From NCBI RefSeq assembly GCF_024721175.1, contig NZ_CP099398.1, positions 310,001-374,000 of the forward strand: DNA of 64,000 nt, given 5' to 3'. The notes beneath the pieces were generated by a model. It was given only the letters and a program-made list of their open reading frames with translations, did not search any database and was not told where the DNA came from. This DNA is from Rhizobium sp. Pop5 (GTDB taxonomy: Bacteria; Pseudomonadota; Alphaproteobacteria; Rhizobiales; Rhizobiaceae). Positions 54,357 to 64,000 of the stretch are shown here, piece after piece (position 1 is the stretch's first letter; each line of letters begins with the position of its first letter). The position numbers and the translations under genes are program-made.

Positions 54357-55010
54357 GGCCTGTCGCGAAGCGTGACGCCGTCACGCATCTGAAGACCGTC
54401 ATGGGTCTTTCGGAACGGCGGGCCTGCCAGATCATATCCGCCGACCGCAAGACGATCCGCTATCAGTCGAACCGACCGCCGGAAACCGAGTTGCGAGCGA
54501 AGCTGCGCGACCTCGCCAATGAGCGGCGGCGTTTCGGCTACCGGCGACTGTTCGTCCTGCTTCGGCGGGAGGGAGAACCGTCCGGGGTCAATCGCATCTA
54601 TCGCCTTTATCGGGAGGAGGGTCTCTCTGTCCGCAAGCGCAAAGCCAGACGCCGTGCTGTCCGCACGCGTGCTCCGATTTCTGGTCGAAGCTAAGGCCAA
54701 TGCCCGATGGTCGCTAGACTTCGTGCACGACCAGTTCGCTTGCGGAAGGAGGTTTCGCGTGCTCAACATCGTCGATGACGTAACGCGCGAATGCCTGGCG
54801 GCGATCCCGGACACGTCGATCTCCGGCCGCCGTGTCGCCAGAGAACTGACGACGCTGATCGAACGACGCGGCAAGCCGGGGATGATCGTCTCCGACAACG
54901 GCACTGAACTCACCTCGAATGCGATCCTCGCGTGGTCGAAGGATCACAAAGTCGACTGGCACTACATCGCGCCGGGAAAGCCGATGCAGAACGGCTATGC
55001 CGAGAGCTTC

Positions 55011-56367
55011 ATGTATAGACGGCCCCGCGGGCGCAAGAGGCTTTCTGCAAGTTTAGGTCATCATTCGGGTGCGTTCATGTATTCGGCCTTTGTCTGCGAC
55101 CGAGACCATGGTCGCTGGCCCTGATGGAGTACGCGGATCGAGGCCTCATCAACGGGTCGCGCTTGAATGCGGCGCCTAAAGCTCTCCGGGTTTGCTCGAT
55201 CCCCAGCTCCGCTGGATGACCATCTGTTGCTTCTGCACCTTACGCCGGTTCGCTGAGGTTTCCTGTCTATGCTGTCTTGACGCGTGCCTCCCTGAACATC
55301 TCTCCACTTGTCATCATCGCCCAGATGATCCGAGCAAGTTTGTTAGCCACGGCGACGGCCACAATCATAGGACGTCGTCGTTGTAGTAAAGCTTCGATCC
55401 AAGCTCCCCCGACCTTCGCTCGAGCTTTCGGATACCGAACTATATTCCTGGCGCCGATTACGAGCAGATGACGCAGGTAGGCATCTCCTTGTTTCGTAAT
55501 CCCTCCCAATCGAGTGGTGCCGCCACTGGAGTTTTGACGCGGCGTCAGGCCCAGCCAAGCTGCAAACTCTCGACCGGAGCGGAACATCCTAGCGTCCGGA
55601 ATGGTGGCGGCGATGGCCGTAGACGTGATTGGGCCGACCCCTGGGATCGACGAAAGCAGATTTGAGACCGGATCTGAACGACCGATTTCCGCTAGCTTCG
55701 TCTCAATCCCGTCGATCTGCTTGTTCAACTCGCCAACAGATCCGATCAAGCTGGTCAACGCATACCGAGCATGTTCTGGCAACGAGGCCGCAACTTCCTC
55801 TATCATCGGCATTATGGTCTCGATGCGTTGTCGACCTTGGCCGAAGATGATTCCGAATTCGGCGAGATGAGCGCGGATCGCACATACCGTCATGGTCCGT
55901 TGCCGTACCAGCAGACCTCTAGCTCGATGTAGCATCAGGAAGCTCTGGTTAGCCTCAGACTTTACCGGAACGAAGCGCATATCGGGTCGCCGAACAGCCT
56001 CACAGATGGCTGCAGCGTCCGCGGCGTCATTCTTCGCGCCGCGCCGTACAAACGGCTTCACATACGAAGGCGGTATCAACCTAACCTCGTGACCGAGCTT
56101 CATCAGCTCCCGAGCCCAGTAGTGCGCCGTGGCACAAGCTTCGACACCAACAACGCATGGCCTTGCACGCTGAAAGAACTTGATCATCTCGCTTCGCCGG
56201 AGCGCCGCGGTTTTGATCACTGAACCGTCGGCATCCACCGCATGGACGTGAAAGTTATGTTTGGCCAGATCAAGGCCTATCGTGCTGGCGATCATATCAG
56301 TGGCTCCTGTTTGAGTTGGCGCATCATCATACGACCAACCGGTTCGGAGCGGGGCCGTCTTCCCCAT
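55011..56367 (-). mobile_element. IS110-family insertion sequence inside IS3 orfB
   Basis: The IS3 orfB sequence breaks after GAGCTTC (55010) and resumes CAATGG (56368), giving an insert of about 1357 bp with no target duplication and no obvious inverted repeats, as is normal for IS110. One transposase is inside, on the minus strand. Confidence 0.85.
55267..56295 (-). CDS. IS110-family transposase
   Basis: A 342-residue DEDD transposase. The N-terminal RuvC-like domain begins MIASTIGLDLAKHNFHVHAV with VGVEACATAHYWA and NDAADAAAICEA; the C-terminal transposase_20 domain has LLSSIPGVGPITSTAIAA and SGREFAAWLGLTPRQNSSGG. The start is at 56295; intact. Confidence 0.94.
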   Translation of the reverse strand: MIASTIGLDLAKHNFHVHAVDADGSVIKTAALRRSEMIKFFQRARPCVVGVEACATAHYWARELMKLGHEVRLIPPSYVKPFVRRGAKNDAADAAAICEAVRRPDMRFVPVKSEANQSFLMLHRARGLLVRQRTMTVCAIRAHLAEFGIIFGQGRQRIETIMPMIEEVAASLPEHARYALTSLIGSVGELNKQIDGIETKLAEIGRSDPVSNLLSSIPGVGPITSTAIAATIPDARMFRSGREFAAWLGLTPRQNSSGGTTRLGGITKQGDAYLRHLLVIGARNIVRYPKARAKVGGAWIEALLQRRRPMIVAVAVANKLARIIWAMMTSGEMFREARVKTA

Positions 56368-56642
56368 CAATGGTCGGATGCGCGACGAACTGCTCAATGA
56401 AAGCCTGTTCTTTGGCCTCAATCATGCCCGAAGCGCCATTGCCGAATGGGCGGACGATCACAATAATTTCCGGCCGCACTAATCGCTCGGATATCAGACC
56501 CCGGCAGATTATGCCGGGACCATCGCCGCAACCGGCTCCAACGCTGCGCAAGATGAAGGCTTCGCGTTTCCGCCGGTTGCTCACACCGCGCCACTTGGCG
56601 TATTCAAAACCGCCGAGGCTCTAATCGCCGCCGGATGAAAAT

Positions 56643-56909
56643 TCAGTGGCAGGTCAGCTCAGTTTCATCGCGATCATGTTTTTGTGGCTGGTTTGCCTGC
56701 CGAGTTCCTGAATGTATCGACCTGTCGCTCTCGCGCGTGGGCCGGAAGGACATAAATAGCAGGCTCAAGAAATAAACGACCTGAAGGAAAACCGAAGCCG
56801 CTAGTGTTACGGCGAACGCTTTGAAGATGGAAAGCGACGCGGCGTAGGCCGAAACAGCGCTGGTGCACGTGACCAGTAGCATGATGCAAAAAAAAGTTCT
56901 AAAGGACAA
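56643..56909 (-). pseudogene. Psi/ExoX-like small membrane protein, 3' end cut by the IS3 element
   Basis: From TTG at 56909 (with GGGAG seven bases upstream) the product LSFRTFFCIMLLVTCTSAVS has two hydrophobic segments, the second in FAVTLAASVFLQVVYFLSLL, followed by a basic tail. Size and pattern match the ExoX/PsiA exopolysaccharide-inhibiting proteins of Rhizobium. The frame stops four codons into the IS3 end. Across the insertion the original tail would have read QSNVPQLDLRRKRRTP and stopped near 53977. The truncated protein may still work. Family call is by pattern only. Confidence 0.5.
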
Positions 56910-58062
56910 GGCCTTGCTCCCGTTCGTTCGTCCAATACTTGAACTGCGTCGACGCTGACGTTTCGCCCGATTCGTCCACGCTATGAACGTGCATGACTTC
57001 GCCGTGAGTGCCATAGGTTGCCAAAAGTTGGGTCAGCGCGAATACGCCAAAGTGACGACTTCTTCTTTCGCGGCTTCCGACTCGGCAAATCCTGTTCGCC
57101 AGACTCCGAAGGCCGCCGCCATAGCGAGCAACAAGGCGGCGCCAGTATCTCTCCGGGATACGCAATAAAATCTGCCGCTTCCTATCTATTGCATTTTTGT
57201 ACGTTCTCCGCTGAGGTCGCGATCGGCTTGTTTGGTGAGACACCTTGGTCATGCACCAAGGTCGCTAATCAGGCAAAATAGATTGATTGGATGCCATCAT
57301 CCGCGTTTTGAATAACGCTAAAAACGCGGCACCGAAAACGCCTGGGGACCGAGCGCGAACTCGCGACCGCGGCTTTCAGCACACTTTAAGTCAGCCAACA
57401 GTGAGCGCGGCTGTTGCCCCGGTTGCGCTAGCCAAATGTCGTGATGCTCGGATGGAACTCGCCGATTGCAAATTTTCTTTCTGCTTTATACGTCGTAAGG
57501 GGTGCCTTGATAGAAGCTCCACTCGTTAGCTTCGAGTTCAGGCTCTCGCGTCTGCAGCATGGGAAATGATTTCTAATTCTGCCGGGTATTCGTACAACGT
57601 ACAGATCTCGTCAAACTTGGAACACGCACCCGTTTGCATAGTTTGCCCAAGGTCGGGATCCCGTTCCGCAAATTTGGGACAAATTCGAGCCATACGTGCG
57701 GCGACGCCGATGGCCGCCGCGTTCGATTGCTGAACCCGCTTAGTCGACTCGCGGCTGCCGGTATGGTCTAACATCGTCGCGTTCATGTTTGGCCCGGAGT
57801 TGGTATGGGGGCTGGCCGGAATAAAAACACGCCCATTAAAATATCTCAATAGAATCAACTGGCTGGGCGACATCGGAGCGACGCGTCCGGAGCCTGGCTT
57901 GAATTGAACCGAACCGAATTGGCGCAGGACCATTTACACAGCACGCTGAAATCTGCATATTGCCGCGCGTTGTCGCTATCCCAAGTTGATGCACGAGTCG
58001 CTTTCGCTCCCGTCAAAAGCAGCTGGGCACGAGCTCTTTTCAAGAATTTAGAAGGCAAGGAT
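56910..58062. other. Mostly non-coding stretch; one weak ORF
   Basis: No recognised gene in 1.15 kb. A minus-strand frame 57538-57933 (131 codons, or 82 from an inner MNATMLDHTGSRESTKRV start) could be a hypothetical gene but has no motif or good ribosome site. Another minus frame, 56899-57252, overlaps the Psi-like gene. Confidence 0.35.
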
Positions 58063-58500
58063 ATGGAAAATTTTGTGTATCTGTTGGAGCCAGAAAGTGC
58101 GATCTTTCGCGCCGCTGAGCTCCCTGATCGCAACAGCATTGCATCGATCGCCGGTTTAATTGGCAGTGATCTTATTCAGATGATCCGCTTCGACGACATG
58201 CACTCGCTATTTGTTGGCGAAGAAGCTTTGCGAGTTGGGTTAACCGCCTTTACGATCTTTGACGGGTACCCGATCCCTCTTGCCGGGCAGATAGCGCTTT
58301 TGGGAGGCGATGGTAGTAAACCTTATCGTTCGCCGTCAATAACGATGACGGAAGCCGCGCGACGTTTTGAATGTTGCCGGCCGGTGCTTGATCCTGTGTT
58401 TGTTCCGATGGACCGAGTGGCGAACAAGGGCCTCATCGTTGCGGGCGCACTGGAAGGCCTGCAAGTGCGTATTGATCGCCGCTCCCCGGTGCTCCTATGA
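58063..58500 (+). CDS. Hypothetical protein, coupled to the next small gene
   Basis: A 145-residue soluble protein from MENFVYLLEPESAIFRAAEL, with a GAAGGCAAGG site just upstream. Notable stretches are IAGLIGSDLIQMIRFDDMHS and IPLAGQIALLGGDG. I do not recognise the family with confidence. Codon use looks real, and the stop overlaps the next start (ATGA), so the pair is probably co-translated. It lies upstream of nifQ in the same direction. Confidence 0.6.
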   Translation: MENFVYLLEPESAIFRAAELPDRNSIASIAGLIGSDLIQMIRFDDMHSLFVGEEALRVGLTAFTIFDGYPIPLAGQIALLGGDGSKPYRSPSITMTEAARRFECCRPVLDPVFVPMDRVANKGLIVAGALEGLQVRIDRRSPVLL

Positions 58501-58709
58501 GCGCAATGACGAATGATAGGATCCAGGAGAATGAACTCTATCGCGCCGATTCGCTGAGAGTCCGCGAGCGTGGCGACATGGGCTCGAGAAACGGAAAGCT
58601 GACGCCTCAAAGCGGCGTTTACTACGTTGCCGAAGGCCTCCCGTTCAACTGGACAAAGGTCAACACTGAAGGTCGGAAGACGTTCAGTGCCGGTCTCCAA
58701 CTACTCTGA
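58497..58709 (+). CDS. Small hypothetical protein overlapping the previous gene
   Basis: A 70-residue frame, MSAMTNDRIQENELYRADSL, with GKLTPQSGVYYVAEGLPFNW. The ATG overlaps the previous stop codon by four bases. No family recognised. The arrangement supports it more than the sequence does. Confidence 0.45.
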   Translation: MSAMTNDRIQENELYRADSLRVRERGDMGSRNGKLTPQSGVYYVAEGLPFNWTKVNTEGRKTFSAGLQLL

Positions 58710-58935
58710 GGACTATCGAAGAGACATATGATAACTCTATCGGCGGCTAACACGTCGTTGCGCAGCAATTGATCTTTGATCTTCCCTCAGATTGACACTC
58801 AGACTGCTCGATCGGCGCCGCAGATTGAAAGCCTGCGTTTGTCCGTTTGGCGATAACTGGGAGGCGGGATCGCCTCCCCGCTGCACGGGCGATCGAGTGA
58901 TTGAAAAGCCGGCTTCAACTGTCACTTGCTCAAGC

Positions 58936-58951
58936 TGGCACAACCTTTGAA
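58936..58951 (+). promoter_or_regulatory. Sigma-54 promoter candidate for nifQ
   Basis: TGGCACAACCTTTGAA (TGGCAC-N5-TTGAA), 65 bases before nifQ. It has the same variant -12 half as the nifH promoters. No perfect TGT-N10-ACA upstream; TGTCCGTTTGGCGATA around 58839 has one mismatch. Confidence 0.6.
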
Positions 58952-59015
58952 TGCTCGCCTTGCGGGGATCAAAGCAGCCAACTGAATTCGATTATTGGAG
59001 AAAGCGACGAAGCGC

Positions 59016-59726
59016 ATGCCAAATGTGCATCACATCGGGGTCTCGACGGTGGCGGTGCCAGCTGCGGACGCCGCACGTCAAACCGGCATAGCCGTCGACC
59101 ACTGCGACGATTGCCAAACACGCTATTTCAGCCGACCATGCCAGATGGGTCTCAAGTTATATTTTGATGACTATGTGCTCTTCCGCGTTTTTTCGCGCGC
59201 ACTTGAAGAAATTGAGATGGGGATTGCCACCGCGACCGAGGCAACCGGCCTTTCGCTTAGGGAGCTGCGGGATATACCAGCCCGCAGTTTCCCGGCAAGG
59301 CTTATCCGCGCTTTTGCCCTGCAAGAGGCGAGTGATTGCGTGCCTGATGCGGAGGAGCAACTGTTGCGCGATATGCTCCTAGGGCATGTGCGGCCAGGCG
59401 ACCCTGAGGGCGTGCGTTTTGCTAAGATCATTGCGCGACGTTCCATGCGCGAAGACCACCTCTGGCGGGATCTCGGCTTGCTTGACAAAGCCGAACTTAG
59501 GAGATTGCTGTTCGCGCATTTTCCGGCGCTGGTGGCAGGCAACACCAACAACATGAGGTGGAAGAAGTATTTTTACCGCAAGATTTGCGAAGCTGAAGGC
59601 TTTTCCCTTTGTAGCGCTCCCAGCTGCAAGGAATGCGGCGATTTTAATGAATGCTTTCTCCCTGAGGAAAGCGGAAGTCTTTCTGGAGCGGCAGAGTTCG
59701 TCGGGCGCGAGATCTTGAAAACGTGA
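59016..59726 (+). CDS. nifQ: NifQ, molybdenum donor for FeMo-cofactor
   Basis: About 236 residues. The C-terminal cluster motif CSAPSCKECGDFNEC matches the NifQ pattern C-x4-C-x2-C-x5-C, which binds a Mo-Fe-S cluster and passes molybdenum to NifEN/NifH. The helical region RWKKYFYRKICEAEGFSLC before it is typical. The ATG at 59016 (MPNVHHIG) is taken; a TTG at 58995 with no good site and an inner ATG at MGLKLYFDDY are alternatives. It is a single gene upstream of the second nifH. Confidence 0.9.
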   Translation: MPNVHHIGVSTVAVPAADAARQTGIAVDHCDDCQTRYFSRPCQMGLKLYFDDYVLFRVFSRALEEIEMGIATATEATGLSLRELRDIPARSFPARLIRAFALQEASDCVPDAEEQLLRDMLLGHVRPGDPEGVRFAKIIARRSMREDHLWRDLGLLDKAELRRLLFAHFPALVAGNTNNMRWKKYFYRKICEAEGFSLCSAPSCKECGDFNECFLPEESGSLSGAAEFVGREILKT

Positions 59727-61506
<1,780 letters not shown>

Positions 61507-61613
61507 CTGCCGCTGTCGACAGGACGCGCTGGCCCTTGCGCCAGCGCGTCCTTCCAAGAAAGCCGCTTCGGCGACGACGACCTAACCCGAACCTTGAAAG
61601 GGGGCAGGGGCCC

Positions 61614-61826
61614 ATGAGCCTTGATTACGAGAATGACAGCGTTTTGCATGAACAGCTCATTGCGGAAGTGTTAGCGCAATATCCAGACAAGGCGGCGAAG
61701 CGCCGCAAGAAGCACCTCAGCGTCGCAACGAGCGGCGACGAGCCTGGCGATGAGCCGAAGGCCCTTTCCGAATGCGACGTCAAATCGAACATCAAGTCCA
61801 TTCCGGGCGTGGCATGTGCCCAATAG
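61614..61826 (+). pseudogene. nifD: Truncated nifD (first ~66 codons)
   Basis: Begins [20 protein letters not shown] exactly as nifD and follows it to [12 protein letters not shown], then departs (ACAQ-stop). None of the cluster-binding cysteines is reached, so it has no nitrogenase function. The break point is at 61811/61812. Confidence 0.92.
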
Positions 61827-61851
61827 GACCAAGCTTTCGAAGGAAAAAAAC

Positions 61852-63246
61852 GTGTCAAATATTGTATGTGAACGTGACACGGACTGCAGGCGAAAGTCTT
61901 TGCGCGCACCGTCGTCGATTTTCGTTCCGAACACAAATAGCGGGGTGCAGTTGCCTTGGTATACTATCTACCCAACAATACAGGAGTTTTCTTCAGAAAT
62001 CGGCGCCCACACTTATGAGCAATGGCTGAGAAGCCAGGGAACTGATGACGCTGTCTCGCTCTATCTCCACATTCCATTCTGCCGCTCGATGTGCTGGTAT
62101 TGTGGTTTTCCGACTAGCATCACTCGTCGGGACACTTTGATAACCAATTATCTAGCAATGCTGCGCGAGGAAATCCGCCTGGTCGCCGAGCAAGTGCCGC
62201 AGGCACTCTCAGTGGGTGACGTGCACTTTGGCGGCGGATCCCCGACCATTATGCCATCGGCAGACTTCCTGTCGCTAATGGAACTCCTGCGCGGCCGTTT
62301 TGCGATTGAGCGAGGTGCAACCATTGCCGTTGAGGTCGACCCGCGCACGTTCACCACCGATATGGCCGAAGCCCTAGAAAGGACCGGTGTGAATCGCGCA
62401 AGCGTCGGTGTGCAGAGCTTCGATCCCGTCGTACAAAAAGCGATCAACCGGATTCAGAGCGAGGCGCAAGTGATGACCGCCGTCGAAAACCTCCGCCTGT
62501 ATGGGGTCAGGCGTATCAATTTCGACTTGATGTTCGGTTTGCCGAACCAAACCGTCCAGTCCTGTCTCGAGAGCGCTATGTTAGCTATTGCGATGCGTCC
62601 CGACCGCCTCGCGGTTTTCGGTTATTCCCACGTTCCATCTTTTCGAAAAAATCAGCGCTTGATTGACACAGCAGCACTGCCCGATATAGCCGCGCGAGCT
62701 GAGCAGGCCTCAGCCATGGCCGATACGTTAGTTGCAGCAGGCTATCTGCAAATTGGTCTCGACCATTTTGCTTTGCCGGATGACGAGCTTGCAATAGCAC
62801 AGAGAGCTGGTCGTCTGCGCCGAAATTCGCTTGGTTACTCTGCCGAAACCTGCTCAACTGTCATCGGTTTGGGCGCGTCCGCCATTGGTCGTTGCGGCGA
62901 CGGTTACGTTCAAAACGATCTCACGCAAAGCTGTTATAACCGGCACATAGCATCCGGCCGCTTGGCGATCTCAAGGGGCTACCGTTTAACTACCGAGGAT
63001 CGCGTAAGAGCTGCAATCATCGAACAGCTCATGTGCTACTTGGAGGCGGACATATCAGCAATCTGTACGGCTCAGGGATTTGATCAGACCCATCTAGTGA
63101 GTTCAGCTAAGCAGCTAGAGATTCTGGCTGAGGATGGGATCGTTGAGTTTGACAACGGTTTAGTCCGTGTGCGGCACGAACGTCGCTCTGCCCTTCGCCA
63201 TGTCGCTGCCGCGTTCGATGCTTATCTTGGCCGCCAGCCGATCTAG
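61852..63246 (+). CDS. hemN: HemN-type oxygen-independent coproporphyrinogen III oxidase
   Basis: A 464-residue radical SAM enzyme of heme synthesis. The cluster motif is HIPFCRSMCWYCGFP (CxxxCxxC), then FGGGSPTIMP, EVDPRTF, RASVGVQSFDP and NFDLMFGLPNQT, and the C-terminal HemN domain (RRNSLGYSAE; GLGASAIGR). The start is taken as GTG at 61852, behind CGAAGGAAAAAAAC; there is no in-frame ATG nearby. It begins 41 bases after the nifD break, so the nifH copy-2 promoter can read into it. It would supply heme for nodule oxidases at low oxygen. Confidence 0.92.
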   Translation: MSNIVCERDTDCRRKSLRAPSSIFVPNTNSGVQLPWYTIYPTIQEFSSEIGAHTYEQWLRSQGTDDAVSLYLHIPFCRSMCWYCGFPTSITRRDTLITNYLAMLREEIRLVAEQVPQALSVGDVHFGGGSPTIMPSADFLSLMELLRGRFAIERGATIAVEVDPRTFTTDMAEALERTGVNRASVGVQSFDPVVQKAINRIQSEAQVMTAVENLRLYGVRRINFDLMFGLPNQTVQSCLESAMLAIAMRPDRLAVFGYSHVPSFRKNQRLIDTAALPDIAARAEQASAMADTLVAAGYLQIGLDHFALPDDELAIAQRAGRLRRNSLGYSAETCSTVIGLGASAIGRCGDGYVQNDLTQSCYNRHIASGRLAISRGYRLTTEDRVRAAIIEQLMCYLEADISAICTAQGFDQTHLVSSAKQLEILAEDGIVEFDNGLVRVRHERRSALRHVAAAFDAYLGRQPI

Positions 63247-63476
63247 ACTGGCAAACGGAGGGCCTTGGAGTGATCACATAATCGAGCTCGAGTTCGTCGA
63301 GATGTTAGGCAGGAGGCAAGCCCCCAATTGCTCGATTTTAAATCGATCGCTGAATTCGCAGTCCATGGCATGTGTCGGTCTCGATCGCGTCACAGTTCAG
63401 CTCTCGCCACTGGCAAAGAAATCCGCCGTCAAATATCGTGAAAGGTCTGGCGCAGCACGGCTTCACCGGCTCGGTT
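63247..63476. other. Spacer after hemN
   Basis: No gene or clear terminator recognised in this stretch. Confidence 0.35.
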
Positions 63477-63644
63477 GAGCGCGCCAACTTGAAGCAGGCG
63501 ACACCTTCGTTCAAAACGGACCAGACGCCCGGACAGTTCAGCTTGACGCCACCAATGCGGCTTCGATTGCGCAGGCGGCGGAGACGCGCATCCAGGAAAC
63601 CTGCGGCAGGCTCGATGTCCACGGTGGCGATCGAGCGCGGTTAA
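63477..63644 (+). pseudogene. Short-chain dehydrogenase fragment
   Basis: One frame reads LEAGDTFVQNGPDARTVQLD and continues ATNAASIAQAAETRIQETCG-RLDV, the stretch just before the NNAG motif in SDR proteins. Neither the TGxxxGxG start nor the catalytic YxxxK is present. A scrap of a lost gene. Confidence 0.45.
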
Positions 63645-63796
63645 ATGCCTAGAACATGGCCTAAACACTCTTGTCGTTGATCTCGACGAAATGGGACCGT
63701 GTTCGGACCCCAATTATTTGTCCTTGCCGTACACAGGTGATGCTGCCGCTGGCTCCACTACATGCCCGGGGCGACAGGTTGTTGCACTGCGACAGG

Positions 63797-64000
63797 TCAC
63801 CGTTCAAACCGCTCCAGCATTGTTCTCAACTGCGCGTTTTGCAGCCTTAGCTTTCTGGCTAGTTGCCTCCTGAGCACCCTGATGTCTTCGTCGAGGCTCA
63901 TCTGGTCCGCAGTGTGAACTGCCGGGGCAGCGTTTGCAATCGCGGCTGATGCCTTCTTACGCGGGGCGACCTCGAGAGTTCGCTCGAGCCTCGTAGCATC
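63797..64000 (-). CDS. C-terminal part of a coiled-coil protein (SyrB-like), 5' end outside window
   Basis: Sixty-seven codons to a stop at 63797: an Ala/Lys-rich segment VAPRKKASAAIANAAP and a heptad-rich end SLDEDIRVLRRQLARKLRLQ with NAQLRTMLERFER. The basic low-complexity stretch followed by a short C-terminal coiled coil resembles SyrB-type rhizobial regulators. The start is beyond the window. Family call tentative. Confidence 0.4.
   Translation of the reverse strand, partial: DATRLERTLEVAPRKKASAAIANAAPAVHTADQMSLDEDIRVLRRQLARKLRLQNAQLRTMLERFER

Larger units (their letters stand above)
54350..56637 (+). pseudogene. IS3-family OrfB transposase, frameshifted and split by IS110
   Basis: N-terminal part from 54350 (ERRACQIISADRKTIRYQS; RRRFGYRRLFVLLRREG) shifts frame near 54670. 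The catalytic part has WSLDFVHDQFACG, IVSDNGTELTSNAI and HYIAPGKPMQNGYAESF, cut at 55010. After the IS110 element the sequence continues NGRMRDELLNESLFFGLNHA and FRPH-stop-SLGYQTPAG, with a nonsense codon where a serine is usual. Confidence 0.8.
54028..56656 (+). mobile_element. IS3-family (IS407-like) element, interrupted by IS110
   Basis: Left inverted repeat TGACCTGCCCCTG at 54028, right CAGTGGCAGGTCA ending 56656. Four-base target duplication GCTC on both sides (54024-54027 and 56657-56660), as expected for the IS407 group. It contains orfA and orfB, both damaged, and an IS110 element at 55011-56367. It is inserted in the 3' end of a Psi/ExoX-like gene. Confidence 0.85.

Overview
The window looks like part of the symbiotic plasmid of a nodulating, nitrogen-fixing Rhizobium. 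The gene set (nifHDKE, a second nifH with a clipped nifD, prxS-rpoN2, iscN-nifU-nifS-nifW, fixABCX-nifA-nifB-fdxN-nifZ-fixU, a gibberellin operon, hemN) matches what I know of Rhizobium etli-type plasmids such as p42d. That assignment is from memory of gene content, not from a database search. I saw no tRNA, rRNA, CRISPR array or replication origin.

Layout. 1-4.9 kb: nifH, nifD, nifK and the start of nifE on the minus strand, with a -24/-12 promoter and a NifA site upstream. 5.2-7.8 kb: a small oxidation cluster (P450, ferredoxin, truncated SnoaL-like protein) with its own NifA-type promoter. 8.2-9.1 kb: an FnrN-type oxygen regulator behind a perfect anaerobox. 9.9-15.8 kb: prxS, rpoN2, iscN, a decayed nifU, nifS, a possible nifV relic and nifW. 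16-25 kb: fixABCX, nifA, nifB, fdxN, nifZ, fixU and a SIR2-like gene. 25.4 kb: a hisC-type aminotransferase.

26.7-41.3 kb is a mobile-element graveyard. One IS256-family copy sits inside the end of a nodQ/cysC-like relic, and a second, inverted copy lies 1.85 kb away; each has its own perfect 8-bp target duplication. Further on, an IS1595-type transposase gene is split by an IS66-family element (perfect 8-bp duplication), which is itself split by a serine-recombinase element. Two paralogous HTH regulators lie among these insertions.

42-53 kb holds a gibberellin biosynthesis operon on the minus strand: cyp115 relic, cyp112, cyp114 fused in frame to ferredoxin, SDR, cyp117, ggps relic, cps, and ks fused in frame to a type II IPP isomerase. 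An intact, opposite-strand GGPP synthase beyond its 3' end probably replaces the broken ggps. With cyp115 lost, the expected end product is GA9 rather than GA4.

54-56.7 kb is an IS3-family element interrupted by an IS110-family element; together they cut the 3' end of a small Psi/ExoX-like membrane protein gene. 58-63.3 kb carries two coupled hypothetical genes, nifQ, a second nifH identical in protein sequence to the first, a nifD fragment, and hemN starting just past the break. The window ends with an SDR scrap and a partial coiled-coil protein.

The genes work together through low oxygen and NifA/RpoN. FnrN and NifA sense oxygen, RpoN2 serves -24/-12 promoters seen before nifH (twice), prxS, iscN, fixA, nifB, nifQ and the P450 cluster, and the products build and feed nitrogenase. 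Many genes here carry single-base frameshifts; some may be sequencing errors and should be re-read.
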